Part shown: piece after piece, positions 25,822 through 35,758 of the stretch
How positions within the stretch are numbered: the stretch's first letter is position 1
Layout of the letters: the number at the start of each line of letters is the position of its first letter
NCBI GenBank assembly: GCA_017483735.1
Contig: JAFUVF010000047.1
Coordinates: 99,551 to 163,550, forward strand
Direction: 5' to 3'
From: Lachnospiraceae bacterium
GTDB taxonomy: Bacteria; Bacillota; Clostridia; Lachnospirales; Lachnospiraceae
DNA length: 64,000 bases
Translations under genes and position numbers: made by a program
The notes under the pieces: model-generated
The model's database searches: none
Told to the model about the DNA's origin: nothing
What the model saw: only the letters and a program-made list of their open reading frames with translations

Positions 25822-26490
25822 TCAATATTGTCCGTCCCCTGTATAAGCCACAAGCGATACATCCTTCACGCCTTCAATGGCTGAGAGCTCCTCGAGAGTT
25901 CCCTCCGCATTCTTTGATATCGAGTACGCAGCCTTGGTCACTCCGTTTCTCTTTACAAGACTTTTAAGCTTTGCCTTGTTTGCCTCCAGCACATCGAGAA
26001 CAGAATCCTCGTTTGCGGACTCGTCATAGCTTAAGCTCAAAAGGTATGTGGTCTTTCCCTTAGAAAGCACAAAGAACAATATGAATATCAGGCATATCAC
26101 TATGGTTCCGATACCTGCGATGAAGAAAAGTCCGGCTCCTGCGGTAAGACCTGCCGAGATTGCAAGAAAGAGGAAGCCCACATCAAGAGGATCCTTGACA
26201 GCAGTCCTGAATCTTACGATGGACAACGCACCTACCATACCTAATGACAGCACAATGTTTGAGGATATTGTCATAATGATGAATGCAACCGTCATAGTGG
26301 TCATTATTATGAGAAGACCGAAATTCTCGGAATATACGGCACCGCGGTAGAAAAATTTATACACCAGATAAACTATCAGCCCACAGAGAAATGCCGTCAA
26401 AAGCACGAGAAAGATATGCGGAAGTGATAATCTCTCCACAAGCCCCATCTCAACAATGTTTTGTTCTAGAATGTTTTTTAATGAATTCAT
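25822..26490 (-). CDS. DUF4956 membrane protein
   Basis: A 222-residue protein with three to four membrane helices in the first 150 residues and a soluble C-terminal domain of about 70. The family signature is LSLGMVGALSIVRFRTAVKD (about 82-101), with 'DPLDVGFLFLAISAGL' following. DUF4956 proteins are commonly encoded beside VTC-domain polymerases and CotH proteins, as here; their function is not known. AAGGAG precedes the ATG, and the gene follows the VTC gene by 28 bases. An export or assembly partner for a polymer made by the VTC protein is possible but unproven. Confidence 0.88.
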   Translation of the reverse strand: MNSLKNILEQNIVEMGLVERLSLPHIFLVLLTAFLCGLIVYLVYKFFYRGAVYSENFGLLIIMTTMTVAFIIMTISSNIVLSLGMVGALSIVRFRTAVKDPLDVGFLFLAISAGLTAGAGLFFIAGIGTIVICLIFILFFVLSKGKTTYLLSLSYDESANEDSVLDVLEANKAKLKSLVKRNGVTKAAYSISKNAEGTLEELSAIEGVKDVSLVAYTGDGQY

Positions 26491-26518
26491 TTTTTTACTC
26501 CTTTTATATAAATCGTTT

Positions 26519-27223
26519 TTATGCCACCGTACTGTTCACAAAATCAAGACTCCCCACCGTGTCGTTAATTCCCCTTGATATGCACATCACATACTTGGAA
26601 GCGGCACACTGTACCGGCGAAACCGAAGAAATAACGCTGCTTATGTGTTCAGGGAGAAACTCGTTGTACTTGACCTCCAAAACAACATTGTCCCCCATTA
26701 TATTAGAAAATATTCGTGGACAATTTATGCTTTCAAAGTCTTGACCATACGCTATATCCTTGTCAAAGGTAATTCTGATGTCATCATAGGGAAGCGTGTA
26801 CGCCTCTCTCACATAGTCAACAATGACTGCAGGCTTTAATCCGTTTGAAAAAATCTTCCTTGAAAGCTCTCCCGTATCGCCTCCGTTCTGATTATGATTA
26901 TCCCCATTCAAAAGAGCCCTCAAAATGCCTTCATCAATCCTCTCAGCCTCTTTCTCAATTCTGCCTCCACGCTTTATCTTGCATTCAAGATTTATATAGG
27001 ACAAATCGTTGTTATAAAATCTTATGCGGTACTTTTTTCGATAGTCCACACCGTTTAACTTATCCCAGAACGCCTTCATTCTGTCATCATCAAAATATAT
27101 GCTTCTGATGAAATATTCGCCGTTCTCATCCGCATGCTCATCCCGCTCCATAAGTGCAGAAAGCATGGGACTAAGTCTGTGGTACTGCACAGGCGTAAGG
27201 ATGTATTTAAGTTCGTGTCGCAT
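26519..27223 (-). CDS. VTC-domain (polyphosphate polymerase-like) protein
   Basis: A 234-residue stand-alone tunnel-fold VTC domain. Residues expected for catalysis in the yeast Vtc4 family are present: 'RHELKYIL' at the start, the R-x-R strand 'KKYRIRFYNND', the Lys pair in LECKIKRGGRIEKE, 'DDIRITFDKDI' and the acidic 'VVLEVKYNEFLP' near the end. It could make inorganic polyphosphate; bacterial members next to DUF4956 and CotH may act in another polymer pathway. No SPX domain or membrane segment is present. It is followed by the DUF4956 gene. Confidence 0.85.
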   Translation of the reverse strand: MRHELKYILTPVQYHRLSPMLSALMERDEHADENGEYFIRSIYFDDDRMKAFWDKLNGVDYRKKYRIRFYNNDLSYINLECKIKRGGRIEKEAERIDEGILRALLNGDNHNQNGGDTGELSRKIFSNGLKPAVIVDYVREAYTLPYDDIRITFDKDIAYGQDFESINCPRIFSNIMGDNVVLEVKYNEFLPEHISSVISSVSPVQCAASKYVMCISRGINDTVGSLDFVNSTVA

Positions 27224-27303
27224 TTGTAAATTCTCCCAAAATCTTTCTTAAAACAACACACTTGAATATTGTAATATAAATTATTAAAAAAAGCTACTAA
27301 AAT

Positions 27304-29733
27304 TTATCTCATATTATTTGCAGTTTTTTCCAGTTTTTTTTCAATAAAGCCACCTGTTTCATAGTTTCTTTCATATATGCCATCATCAAGCGAAAGCTTG
27401 GGTATGGCGATGGTTTCAAGGATTTCCTTCCCGTTCTTTCGTGAAATCCTTGTAAATGTCAGAGACTCTCCATCCTTAAGATCAAAATTACAGCATATTT
27501 TTCCAAGACCGTCAGGCTTGGAATAGCTTTTGCAATATATTTTGATGCTTTCATTCGGTGCGAGAACAGCACCTGGAATCCTGTATTTGAACACATCCTC
27601 ATCATCTGATAGATAATAGCCCTCCGTCGATATTTTTTCCTGTGAAAGATTTATTATTTCCACAAAATCGTCATTTCCTTTTGCCTTAATCGCATTTAAT
27701 GAAAGTACCGGTTCAAGCTTAGCCTTTGTTATGAGCGTAACATCAATTTTTTCCGATGCAGAGAGCTTCTCATCTATGCAAAGCTCAGCTTCAAAAATCT
27801 TCTCTCCATTTACCTCCCAGCACTCAAATTCTTCATTTTCTGAAATGACAGGTCTTATAAAAACCGGAACCTCCAAGAAAAATGTTCCTGAAAGCTTCGC
27901 ATCCCGTATTTTAAGGTCATTTACCTCAAAAAAGCTGTATGCACTTTCAGAATGAATATTCAGATCATATGTGTCAGTAAGTCCGAAATAATCCTTGAAT
28001 TCTGCGATTACCGTATTTGGTCTTTCCGCAATATACTCCTTTATATGGGATATTTCAGTATCAACTCTTTCCATGGATGCATAGGAATCATTCTCTATTA
28101 TTGAATCCTTCATTATATCTGTCTCTTCAAGCATATACGTCAATTCATTTCTCCTTGAAGAATCCAAAAAAGAAATGATTTTATCCGCATTTTCCGTATC
28201 ATATGCCGTAAAAAGCAAAGTACAAACTTTATTTATGAAGCTGTTTCTTGTAGCCTCTCTTTTCATAAGCTTAGAAAACAGATAATTCTGCGCATATTTT
28301 TCAAGAATATAATCGTGTACGCCATAATTATAAGCATCATACTGTAGATTTAACGCAGAATCCACATCGTTAAGTATAAATCTCCATCTTCCGTCAAACA
28401 CAGTATTTTCAATATACTCCGAATATCCGGAAGAAAATCTGTAACATTTATAATTATTCGTTGGCCAGTCATTGTTGCCAGACAAATATTCCGCAGCATA
28501 GTAGTCAAGATAATTATCTACATCCATAAATTCGTTGAGTGCGGCAAAGATATTGTCATCATTTAAATCCGCATTTACAAATTCATTGTATTTATCCATA
28601 TATTCCGTTGCAAATGAAAGGTGTTCTTCGTCGGCATCCTTCTCATCCTCCGTTCCCTCCAAAATGACAAACTCCCCATATTCAGGTTCAAAATCGAAAT
28701 ATTTATTTTTAAAATATTTGTTGTCAAATGCCGCCTGAAGCCAATATATTCCGTTATATTCCCCATTTATATATACTGTCGCCGGGACAAAATAAGTCAT
28801 GTCAAGCTTTGAATAATTTCTTAAAAGCAACACCGCAAGCTGATTTCTCATAAAGGCAAAACCGTTGTCATCTCCGGAATTACTAAGAATCAGCCTTTTG
28901 AAGCGGTTGGGGATTCTTCCGTCATAGCGTGACGTATAATCTTCAAAAAGGGTATAATCAAAATTTCCGTCCATATCATACTCGTCACGGCAAATAAGCT
29001 TAAAGGATTTTTGATTTTTTATCCTGCTCCAGCTTCCGTATATCCTGATACCACAGGTTTTTTCGTCCATCAGTTTTCCGTCACTGTCAAACAAAGACGC
29101 CCTGACAACTCTCTCAAAATCCCTGCCTCTCTCTGTAAAATTGGCAATATATCCCTGAATTTCCGGTCTTGTAACATCCTGATACATTTCAAAAAATTCA
29201 TCCCAAAGCCTGCCTTTCACAAAGATTCCTCTGTCGTAGGAAAAAAGGTCATCTGGATTCCCGCTCACAGACAAAACATATGTGTCATATCTATCCCATA
29301 TATTTTTACCGACAAAATAAGTTCTTTCGACGCATTTTGAAGCTTCCCCGTCATCAGGGACAAAAAGAAATGCATATGTATATACATTTTCTTCGTCTGT
29401 AGCCTCTATCTCTATGGGCTCTGTATATATATAGCCGGTTTCCTCGTCAGGCTCTGTGCCGTCAAATGTATAATAGATTGTTCCCTCTGCTTCGGGAAAC
29501 ACCGATATTGAAAAATCTTCACTGTAAAAGCCACTGTCTGCCGATATTTGAAGCATTTCAAGCTCCTCTGGCTGAATAGTTTCGTTTTCTTTCGTCACAT
29601 TTATGAATTTCACACCAAAAATGCCGGTCAAAAGCCCGCACAAGAGTACACATATTAGCAAAATTCTTTTGTTATATAGTTTTTCGTTAATTAAAGCTCT
29701 ATACATATGCTTATTCATCAATCCTTCGTTCAT
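27304..29733 (-). CDS. CotH-kinase-family surface protein, paralogue 1
   Basis: An 809-residue protein with an N-terminal membrane anchor (about 24-45). A chitobiase C-terminal-like beta domain follows (IYYTFDGTEPDEETGYIYTE, about 84-103), then the CotH atypical-kinase domain (about 140-500) and a C-terminal lamin-tail-like beta domain (VEIINLSQEKISTEGYYLSD). Kinase landmarks are 'GSWSRIKNQKSFKL', 'YLSGNNDWPTNNYKCYRF' with the expected catalytic Asp, and 'LNDVDSALN' with the metal Asp. The usual acidic residue after 'GIYWL' is Gln. CotH proteins of Bacillus phosphorylate proteins. The ATG is within the end of paralogue 2, after AAGGA. Confidence 0.87.
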   Translation of the reverse strand: MNEGLMNKHMYRALINEKLYNKRILLICVLLCGLLTGIFGVKFINVTKENETIQPEELEMLQISADSGFYSEDFSISVFPEAEGTIYYTFDGTEPDEETGYIYTEPIEIEATDEENVYTYAFLFVPDDGEASKCVERTYFVGKNIWDRYDTYVLSVSGNPDDLFSYDRGIFVKGRLWDEFFEMYQDVTRPEIQGYIANFTERGRDFERVVRASLFDSDGKLMDEKTCGIRIYGSWSRIKNQKSFKLICRDEYDMDGNFDYTLFEDYTSRYDGRIPNRFKRLILSNSGDDNGFAFMRNQLAVLLLRNYSKLDMTYFVPATVYINGEYNGIYWLQAAFDNKYFKNKYFDFEPEYGEFVILEGTEDEKDADEEHLSFATEYMDKYNEFVNADLNDDNIFAALNEFMDVDNYLDYYAAEYLSGNNDWPTNNYKCYRFSSGYSEYIENTVFDGRWRFILNDVDSALNLQYDAYNYGVHDYILEKYAQNYLFSKLMKREATRNSFINKVCTLLFTAYDTENADKIISFLDSSRRNELTYMLEETDIMKDSIIENDSYASMERVDTEISHIKEYIAERPNTVIAEFKDYFGLTDTYDLNIHSESAYSFFEVNDLKIRDAKLSGTFFLEVPVFIRPVISENEEFECWEVNGEKIFEAELCIDEKLSASEKIDVTLITKAKLEPVLSLNAIKAKGNDDFVEIINLSQEKISTEGYYLSDDEDVFKYRIPGAVLAPNESIKIYCKSYSKPDGLGKICCNFDLKDGESLTFTRISRKNGKEILETIAIPKLSLDDGIYERNYETGGFIEKKLEKTANNMR

Positions 29734-32032
29734 TATATTCCTTCAAATAAAAGTCCTTCTCATATATGCCGTCCGAAAAGGCCAGATTCGGAACAAGAAC
29801 ACTTTCCACCAGAGCATCGTTTTTTGAAAGAGTTATATTTTCACCCTCTTTGATATTGAAATTACATTTTAGCTTCCCTAAACCATCCGGTTTTGAATAG
29901 TTCTTACAGTATATTATAAGGCTTTCCCCCGACTTCAATATAAGTCCCGGAAGCCGATAGGCATATTTATCCATACCGTCGGACAGATAATAGTTATCCG
30001 TAGAGATAATGCTTCCGGATCTGTTTGTCAATTCGATATAATCATTCTGACCCTTCGCTTTTATTGATTTTATTTCAATATGCGCATCCTTTTTGCTATT
30101 TGTATACAGCTCCACTTTTATATGTCCGTCGGAAATATATGCTCCATCAATAACAAGTTCTTTGTCATTTATTACCTTTCCATTTATCTTCCAATATGCA
30201 AATTCTTCATTTTCAGATAATAATGGCAGGATTTTAACCGGAATATCCGAAAAGTACACACCTATAAAATCTTCTCCCTCCGATTTGACGGAATTTATCT
30301 CGAATCCGCTAAAACCGCCGGCAACACTTACATTGAGAATATATGTATCTTCAAGTCCGAAATAATCCCTCATATTTTCGAGGAGCCTTTCCGGTCTTTC
30401 CTCTGAAACCTCGGATATCCAATCAATCTCCTCTTCCACAAGATCATAGCTGACCTTATCTCTGTCATAAAGGTCATAAACTTCATTGAGTGCAGTCTCA
30501 TCCAGCATATATTTCAGCTCATTTTTCCTCATGTCATGCATCTCTGCTAGCTTTGACCTTATATTTTCAGGAGAAAGCTGAAAATTCATAATGTCACATA
30601 CATCATTGACAAATATATCCCTGTAATAGTCACTTTGGAGCATGCGCATAAACAGCTTGGACCTGAATTCATGTGCGATTCCCTCCAACAGGCGCATATC
30701 ATCATCATATGCATATCCCAGTGCCTTATCCAAATCATAGAGCGCATAATGATATCTCCCATCAAATACAGTATCCGGGGTATAATTATTGTCCGCCGAA
30801 ATAAACCTGTATGCACAAACATTATTGGTGGGAAAATCTGTATTACCCGTATAATATTCAATAGCAAAGAGCATGAGATAATTTTTTGTATCGATAAAGG
30901 CATTAAGCTTTTCTCTGTTTGCAGCATCCTCATAGTCATAGTCCGCAAAGCGATATATCTTATCATTGTATTCCTCTAAATAAGCTTCGTTTTCATCTCC
31001 GCTCATATCCATGTCTCCGCCCTTGAATACAGCAAAATCCCCTTCGTCATTTTCACAAAGATATTTGTTTTTTAGATAATCATTATCAATGTCATTTTCA
31101 AGCCAATATATCCCGTAATATTCTCCGTTAAGATATACCGTTACCGGCAGGGCGTTTATTGTGTCGATGAGATCGTATTCATCGGCAAGACTGCACAAAA
31201 GCTCGTTTCGAATATAACCGTATCCATTGTCACTTCCGGCATTTCTGACAACCATTTTCTTAAAGGAAGCTATTATGCTTCCATCCTTGCGTCTGAGCTT
31301 GTCAAATACCGGATATCTGAATTTGTTCTGCTCATCATATTCCCGTCTTGCGTACAGCTTAAATGATTTCTGTTGTTTTACCCTTGAGGATGCTCCAGTA
31401 ATTCTTATACCGCAGCTGATATCCATTATTTCATTGCCATCCGGAGTAAAAAACTCCGCATGAACCTGGCGTTCTGACTCTCTTCCCCTTCTCATATAAT
31501 TGGCAAAATGCAGTGAATATATCTGACTTTCCGGATCTTTTTCCTCAAAGAAATCATCATGATCCTTACCGCTCACAAAGATTCCGTCATCATAGCCAAA
31601 AAGACCATCCGGATCTCCATATACAGATAAAACAAGAGTATCATATCTGGATTTTATGTTTTTACCGACGAAATAGGTTCTGTAGACACATTCGGAAGTC
31701 TCTCCCGTATCCTTGACAGAGACAAAGTTTATATTATATACCCTTTCATCATCTCTGGGCTGTATCATTATGGGTTCGGTATACAAAATTCCCGATTCTT
31801 CATCCGGTATATAATCATTAAGGGAATAGAATACCCGCATTCCATCAGGAACTTTCAGCTCAACAATAACTCCGCTTTCATAAAAACCACTGTCAGCAGA
31901 TATTGTAAAGTCCTGAGAATTATTCTCGACATCAGCGCTCATATGCCCGGTTATTACATTCATTGCTCCACATACCAAAAGCAATACTATAAGTCCGGTT
32001 ACAATGTATGTACGCACTTCCCTTACTGCCAT
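29711..32032 (-). CDS. CotH-kinase-family surface protein, paralogue 2
   Basis: A 773-residue paralogue with the same order: membrane helix (about 8-28), chitobiase-C-like domain ('MRVFYSLNDYIPDEESG'), CotH kinase and lamin-tail-like C-terminus ('YIELTNRSGSIISTDNYYL'). Kinase motifs are 'ITGASSRVKQQKSFKL', GIYWLENDIDN (acidic residue kept), GNTDFPTNNVCAYRF and 'LYDLDKALGY'. I start at ATG 32032 (MAVREVRTY), which overlaps the miaB TGA by one base and follows GGAAGGAAAG. A start 13 codons upstream lies inside miaB. Secretion outside the cell with the anchor retained is likely. Confidence 0.87.
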   Translation of the reverse strand: MAVREVRTYIVTGLIVLLLVCGAMNVITGHMSADVENNSQDFTISADSGFYESGVIVELKVPDGMRVFYSLNDYIPDEESGILYTEPIMIQPRDDERVYNINFVSVKDTGETSECVYRTYFVGKNIKSRYDTLVLSVYGDPDGLFGYDDGIFVSGKDHDDFFEEKDPESQIYSLHFANYMRRGRESERQVHAEFFTPDGNEIMDISCGIRITGASSRVKQQKSFKLYARREYDEQNKFRYPVFDKLRRKDGSIIASFKKMVVRNAGSDNGYGYIRNELLCSLADEYDLIDTINALPVTVYLNGEYYGIYWLENDIDNDYLKNKYLCENDEGDFAVFKGGDMDMSGDENEAYLEEYNDKIYRFADYDYEDAANREKLNAFIDTKNYLMLFAIEYYTGNTDFPTNNVCAYRFISADNNYTPDTVFDGRYHYALYDLDKALGYAYDDDMRLLEGIAHEFRSKLFMRMLQSDYYRDIFVNDVCDIMNFQLSPENIRSKLAEMHDMRKNELKYMLDETALNEVYDLYDRDKVSYDLVEEEIDWISEVSEERPERLLENMRDYFGLEDTYILNVSVAGGFSGFEINSVKSEGEDFIGVYFSDIPVKILPLLSENEEFAYWKINGKVINDKELVIDGAYISDGHIKVELYTNSKKDAHIEIKSIKAKGQNDYIELTNRSGSIISTDNYYLSDGMDKYAYRLPGLILKSGESLIIYCKNYSKPDGLGKLKCNFNIKEGENITLSKNDALVESVLVPNLAFSDGIYEKDFYLKEYNERRIDE

Positions 32033-33435
32033 CAGAAAACTTTCCTTCCCAGATAATAAAATCCCTTGCATTCATCCAGAGAAACCTTTACATATCTGCC
32101 GATAAGCTCATTGCTTCCCTCAAAATGAACCAGCATATTGTTTGAAAGCCTCCCCGTCACAAGGGTGCTGTCATTTTCGTTTACCCCCTCAACAAGCGCT
32201 TCCATAGTGCGTCCCTCAAAGCGTTTCGCACGCATTCTGGCAGTTTCCTGCACGCACTTCAAAACCCTGTCAAAATTTTCTTTTACAACATTCTCTTCAA
32301 CCTGATTCTCCATTGCTGCGGCAGGAGTTCCGTTTCTTTTCGAATATATAAATGTAAATGCATTGTCAAACTGTACTTTTCGTACTACATCAATGGTTTC
32401 ATCCACATCCTTATCCGTCTCTCCCGGAAATCCCACCATGATATCCGTGGTTATGGATATATCAGGAATCCTGTCCTTTATTCTTGCGGCAAGCGCAATG
32501 TATTTCTCCTTCGAGTAGTTCCTGTTCATCGCCTTAAGTATGCGGTCAGAGCCCGCCTGCAGCGGAAGATGCAGATGTCTGCATATCTTATCTGAGCCTG
32601 CCATAACCGAAATGAGCTCCTCCGAAAGATCCTTCGGGTGTGAAGTCATAAAGCGTATGCGCCGTATTCCGTCTATCCTTTCAACCTCACTCAAAAGCTG
32701 TGCAAAGGTAATTCCCCCGGACAATCCTCTTCCGTAGGAATTTACATTCTGACCAAGAAGCATTATCTCCGTGACGCCGTCCTTTGAAAGCTTCTCTATC
32801 TCCCTTATTATATCCCCGGGCTCCCTGCTTTTTTCCCTGCCTCTCACATAAGGCACAATACAATATGTGCAGAAATTATTGCAGCCGTACATAATGTTTA
32901 CGCCGGACTTAAACGGATATTTTCTCTCCGTCGGAAGCTCCTCCACGATTTTGTCATTTCCGTCAACAATATCCACAACCATAGAATCGCTTACAAACAT
33001 TGTATATATAAGCTCAGCGAATTTATATATATTATGTGTTCCGAAGATAAGGTCAACAAAGTGATAGCTTTCTCTTATCCTTTCGACAGCAGAAGTCTCC
33101 TGCATCATACAGCCGCAAAGGGCAATCTTCATATGGGGATTTTTCTTTTTGTAGCCGTTAAGTACTCCCAGTCTTCCATATACCTTCTGGTTGGCATTGT
33201 CCCTGACGGTGCAGGTATTATATATGACAAAATCCGCATTTTCACTATCAATAAGCTCATACCCGATTTTTTTAAGTATTCCCGAGAGCTTCTCCGAATC
33301 CCTTGCATTCATTTGACAGCCAAAGGTTACCACACATGCCGTTGGTATGCGCCCTAATGTATTCGCAAGCTCATCTACAAAGGCTGAGGCCTTTTCCATA
33401 TATTCAAATTGTAAATCAGCTTCCCTATTGCTCAT
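32032..33435 (-). CDS. miaB: tRNA-2-methylthio-N6-dimethylallyladenosine synthase
   Basis: A 467-residue radical SAM methylthiotransferase that adds a methylthio group to i6A37 made by MiaA. The N-terminal MTTase domain begins 'CVVTFGCQMNARDSEKLSG' with cysteines for the second iron-sulfur cluster. The radical SAM triad is in 'YGCNNFCTYCIVPYVRGRE', and a C-terminal TRAM domain ends the protein. It sits between CotH paralogues 3 and 2, overlapping both by a few bases, so it is co-transcribed with them rather than with mutS. Confidence 0.95.
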   Translation of the reverse strand: MSNREADLQFEYMEKASAFVDELANTLGRIPTACVVTFGCQMNARDSEKLSGILKKIGYELIDSENADFVIYNTCTVRDNANQKVYGRLGVLNGYKKKNPHMKIALCGCMMQETSAVERIRESYHFVDLIFGTHNIYKFAELIYTMFVSDSMVVDIVDGNDKIVEELPTERKYPFKSGVNIMYGCNNFCTYCIVPYVRGREKSREPGDIIREIEKLSKDGVTEIMLLGQNVNSYGRGLSGGITFAQLLSEVERIDGIRRIRFMTSHPKDLSEELISVMAGSDKICRHLHLPLQAGSDRILKAMNRNYSKEKYIALAARIKDRIPDISITTDIMVGFPGETDKDVDETIDVVRKVQFDNAFTFIYSKRNGTPAAAMENQVEENVVKENFDRVLKCVQETARMRAKRFEGRTMEALVEGVNENDSTLVTGRLSNNMLVHFEGSNELIGRYVKVSLDECKGFYYLGRKVF

Positions 33436-35758
33436 TTTTGACCGGCTCCTCTATAAAGCATCCCATTAATCTGTTCTTCCTGTATATTCCCTCGTCCAAT
33501 GACAGATCCGGAATAGTGACCGTTTCTATTGTATCCTTGAAATATATCAGGCTTATTTCTTCGTATTTTCTGACATTAAAATTAAGTCTGTATCCCATAA
33601 GACCGTCAATATTCGAATAATTTTTGCCATATAGCCGTATTTTTTCGCCCGGCCTCATATTCAAAAATGGCAGAGCATATTTATACATATTGTCATCATC
33701 CGTCAAAAAATAACCTGTAGTTGAAATATTTTTATCCGAAAGATTGATTATATCAATATAATCTCCGTTGCCCTTAGCGCTTATTCCGTCAATTTCAAGC
33801 TTAGGCTCATCGGAAGGTCTCGTAAACAGAGCTATAAATACCTCATCCTCGTAATCACTGCCATATATTATGAGCTCGTCAGAATATATTTCCTCCCCGT
33901 TTACCTCCCAGTGATCGAAAGCCTCATTAGAGCCCAATTCAGGAGAGAGCGTCAAAGGGTATTTTTTAAAATATGTACCTTCAAACTCATCATCCTCTGT
34001 CACAAACGAATTAACTCTTATACAGCTGTAAGCACTATTATTTTCGATATTAAACTGATAAACATCTCCAAAATCAAAACGGAACTGCATATCCTTAATG
34101 ACTGTATCCGCCCTGTACGTCGCATATTTTTTTATATATTCTGTCTGTTCGTTAAAATATGCCATATCGGGTATTTTGTTTTCGTTGCCGTATCCGTCCG
34201 GCATATATGTGACAATCTTTTCCCTTTCAAGCATGTTCTCCAACTCATTTTGACGTTGGGAATTGATCTCATCAAGTGCTGAAATGATTTTTTCGGGAGA
34301 ATATGCATAATTCATGATATCGCAGAGATAGGCTGCAAAAAATTCTTTACAGTCCTCTCTTTCCATAATATTCATAAACAGAGGTGCCAATCCCGCATCT
34401 GCAAATAACCAGCTGCTGTAGTCATCATAGGCAAAGTACATAGCTCCAAAATCAAGTCCAAAGGCATAATCCAGGTCATGTAATTGAAATCTGTACCTTC
34501 CGTCGAAAACGGTTCCCTCCTGATAATCTCCGGTATTCGAAATAAATCTGTATACATTATAATTGTGAAATATCCAGTCCCTGTTTCCTATATAATACTC
34601 TATGGCATAGTATTTCAAATAATCTTCTACATCCAGAAATTCATTCAATTTGCTGAAATTATCATCATCCAGCAGATCACTTTCACTGATTTCATCAAAA
34701 AACTCGTTATATTCCTTTGCATACTCTTCATCCTCTTCATCGAAGAACAGCTTTTCCCTTTCGGAGCCCTCCATGCAGGCAAATCTTCCGTCAAATTCCC
34801 CGTAAAGATTTTCCAGAAATGTATCGTCAAAATAAGTTTCTAAAAAATATACGCCATTGTATTTTCCGTTTAAATATACGGTAACCGGAATCGACTTGTC
34901 GGAAGCATAAAACCCTGCAGCGCCAGCAAGCCTTCCGGCAAGCTCACTCCTTACATACGCCGAGCCATTGTCATTGCCTGCATTTCTGACAACAAGACGC
35001 TTATTTTTTTTGCCTATACTCCCGTCCTTAAGAGAATAAAAATCGTAAAAAACAGGGACTTTGAAATCGTTTTTCACATCATCATATTCTCCTCTTGCAT
35101 AAAGACGAAAGGACTTCTGCTCAAAATATCTTGTCATCTTTCCATGAATCCGGATTCCGCATTTTTGTTCCGCAAGAACCCTTCCGTCCTTCGAAAAGAT
35201 ATCAAGCCAAACCTCCCTCTCATTTTCACGCCCCTTAAGCATAAAATTTCCGTTCATTTCCTTGCCGTCCGAATTATATACCGGATTATCCGGATCAAAC
35301 TCATCAGCAGCTTTTCCATATGCAAATATTCCCGCTTCATACCCGAACAGCTCCTTGGGATCGCCATAAACGGAAAGAACAGGTGTACTGTATCTGTCCT
35401 TGACATTTTTTCCAACAATATATGTTCTGCTTTCTATGTCCGATACCGTACCGTCCGCATAAAAGGCTATAAATCTGTAATTGTAAAGCTTTTCCGTCTC
35501 CTTAGGAATAAGCTCTATAGCCCCGCTGTAGGCTTCATCCTCCGTAGTCGGAGAGGTTCCGTCCGTTGTATAGTATATCCTTGCATTCTCTGGCGCTTTT
35601 GCTTCTAACAGCAAATCAGCATTATAAAAGCCGCTGTCGGCGGATATTTCAAGCTTCTCCGAGTACCCCTCATCCTTATTGATTTTATCCATTGCCGCAT
35701 ATACAACGCAAATACAAAGTAAAAATGCGGATATCGTTATGATAATAAGCTTTTTCAA
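33425..35758 (-). CDS. CotH-kinase-family surface protein, paralogue 3
   Basis: A 777-residue paralogue starting with a classical signal/anchor (MKKLIIITISAFLLCICVVY). The chitobiase-C-like domain ('IYYTTDGTSPTTEDEAYSG', about 59-77), CotH kinase and lamin-tail-like C-terminus follow. Motifs are 'IHGKMTRYFEQKSFRL', GVYFLETYFDD (acidic residue kept), 'YYIGNRDWIFHNYNVYRF' and 'LHDLDYAFGLDF'. In the catalytic loop the first Asn of the usual NN pair is His. Before the C-terminal domain is a F-D-H-W-E-V-N-G motif shared with the paralogues. The ATG overlaps the stop of paralogue 4 by four bases. Confidence 0.87.
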   Translation of the reverse strand: MKKLIIITISAFLLCICVVYAAMDKINKDEGYSEKLEISADSGFYNADLLLEAKAPENARIYYTTDGTSPTTEDEAYSGAIELIPKETEKLYNYRFIAFYADGTVSDIESRTYIVGKNVKDRYSTPVLSVYGDPKELFGYEAGIFAYGKAADEFDPDNPVYNSDGKEMNGNFMLKGRENEREVWLDIFSKDGRVLAEQKCGIRIHGKMTRYFEQKSFRLYARGEYDDVKNDFKVPVFYDFYSLKDGSIGKKNKRLVVRNAGNDNGSAYVRSELAGRLAGAAGFYASDKSIPVTVYLNGKYNGVYFLETYFDDTFLENLYGEFDGRFACMEGSEREKLFFDEEDEEYAKEYNEFFDEISESDLLDDDNFSKLNEFLDVEDYLKYYAIEYYIGNRDWIFHNYNVYRFISNTGDYQEGTVFDGRYRFQLHDLDYAFGLDFGAMYFAYDDYSSWLFADAGLAPLFMNIMEREDCKEFFAAYLCDIMNYAYSPEKIISALDEINSQRQNELENMLEREKIVTYMPDGYGNENKIPDMAYFNEQTEYIKKYATYRADTVIKDMQFRFDFGDVYQFNIENNSAYSCIRVNSFVTEDDEFEGTYFKKYPLTLSPELGSNEAFDHWEVNGEEIYSDELIIYGSDYEDEVFIALFTRPSDEPKLEIDGISAKGNGDYIDIINLSDKNISTTGYFLTDDDNMYKYALPFLNMRPGEKIRLYGKNYSNIDGLMGYRLNFNVRKYEEISLIYFKDTIETVTIPDLSLDEGIYRKNRLMGCFIEEPVKNEQ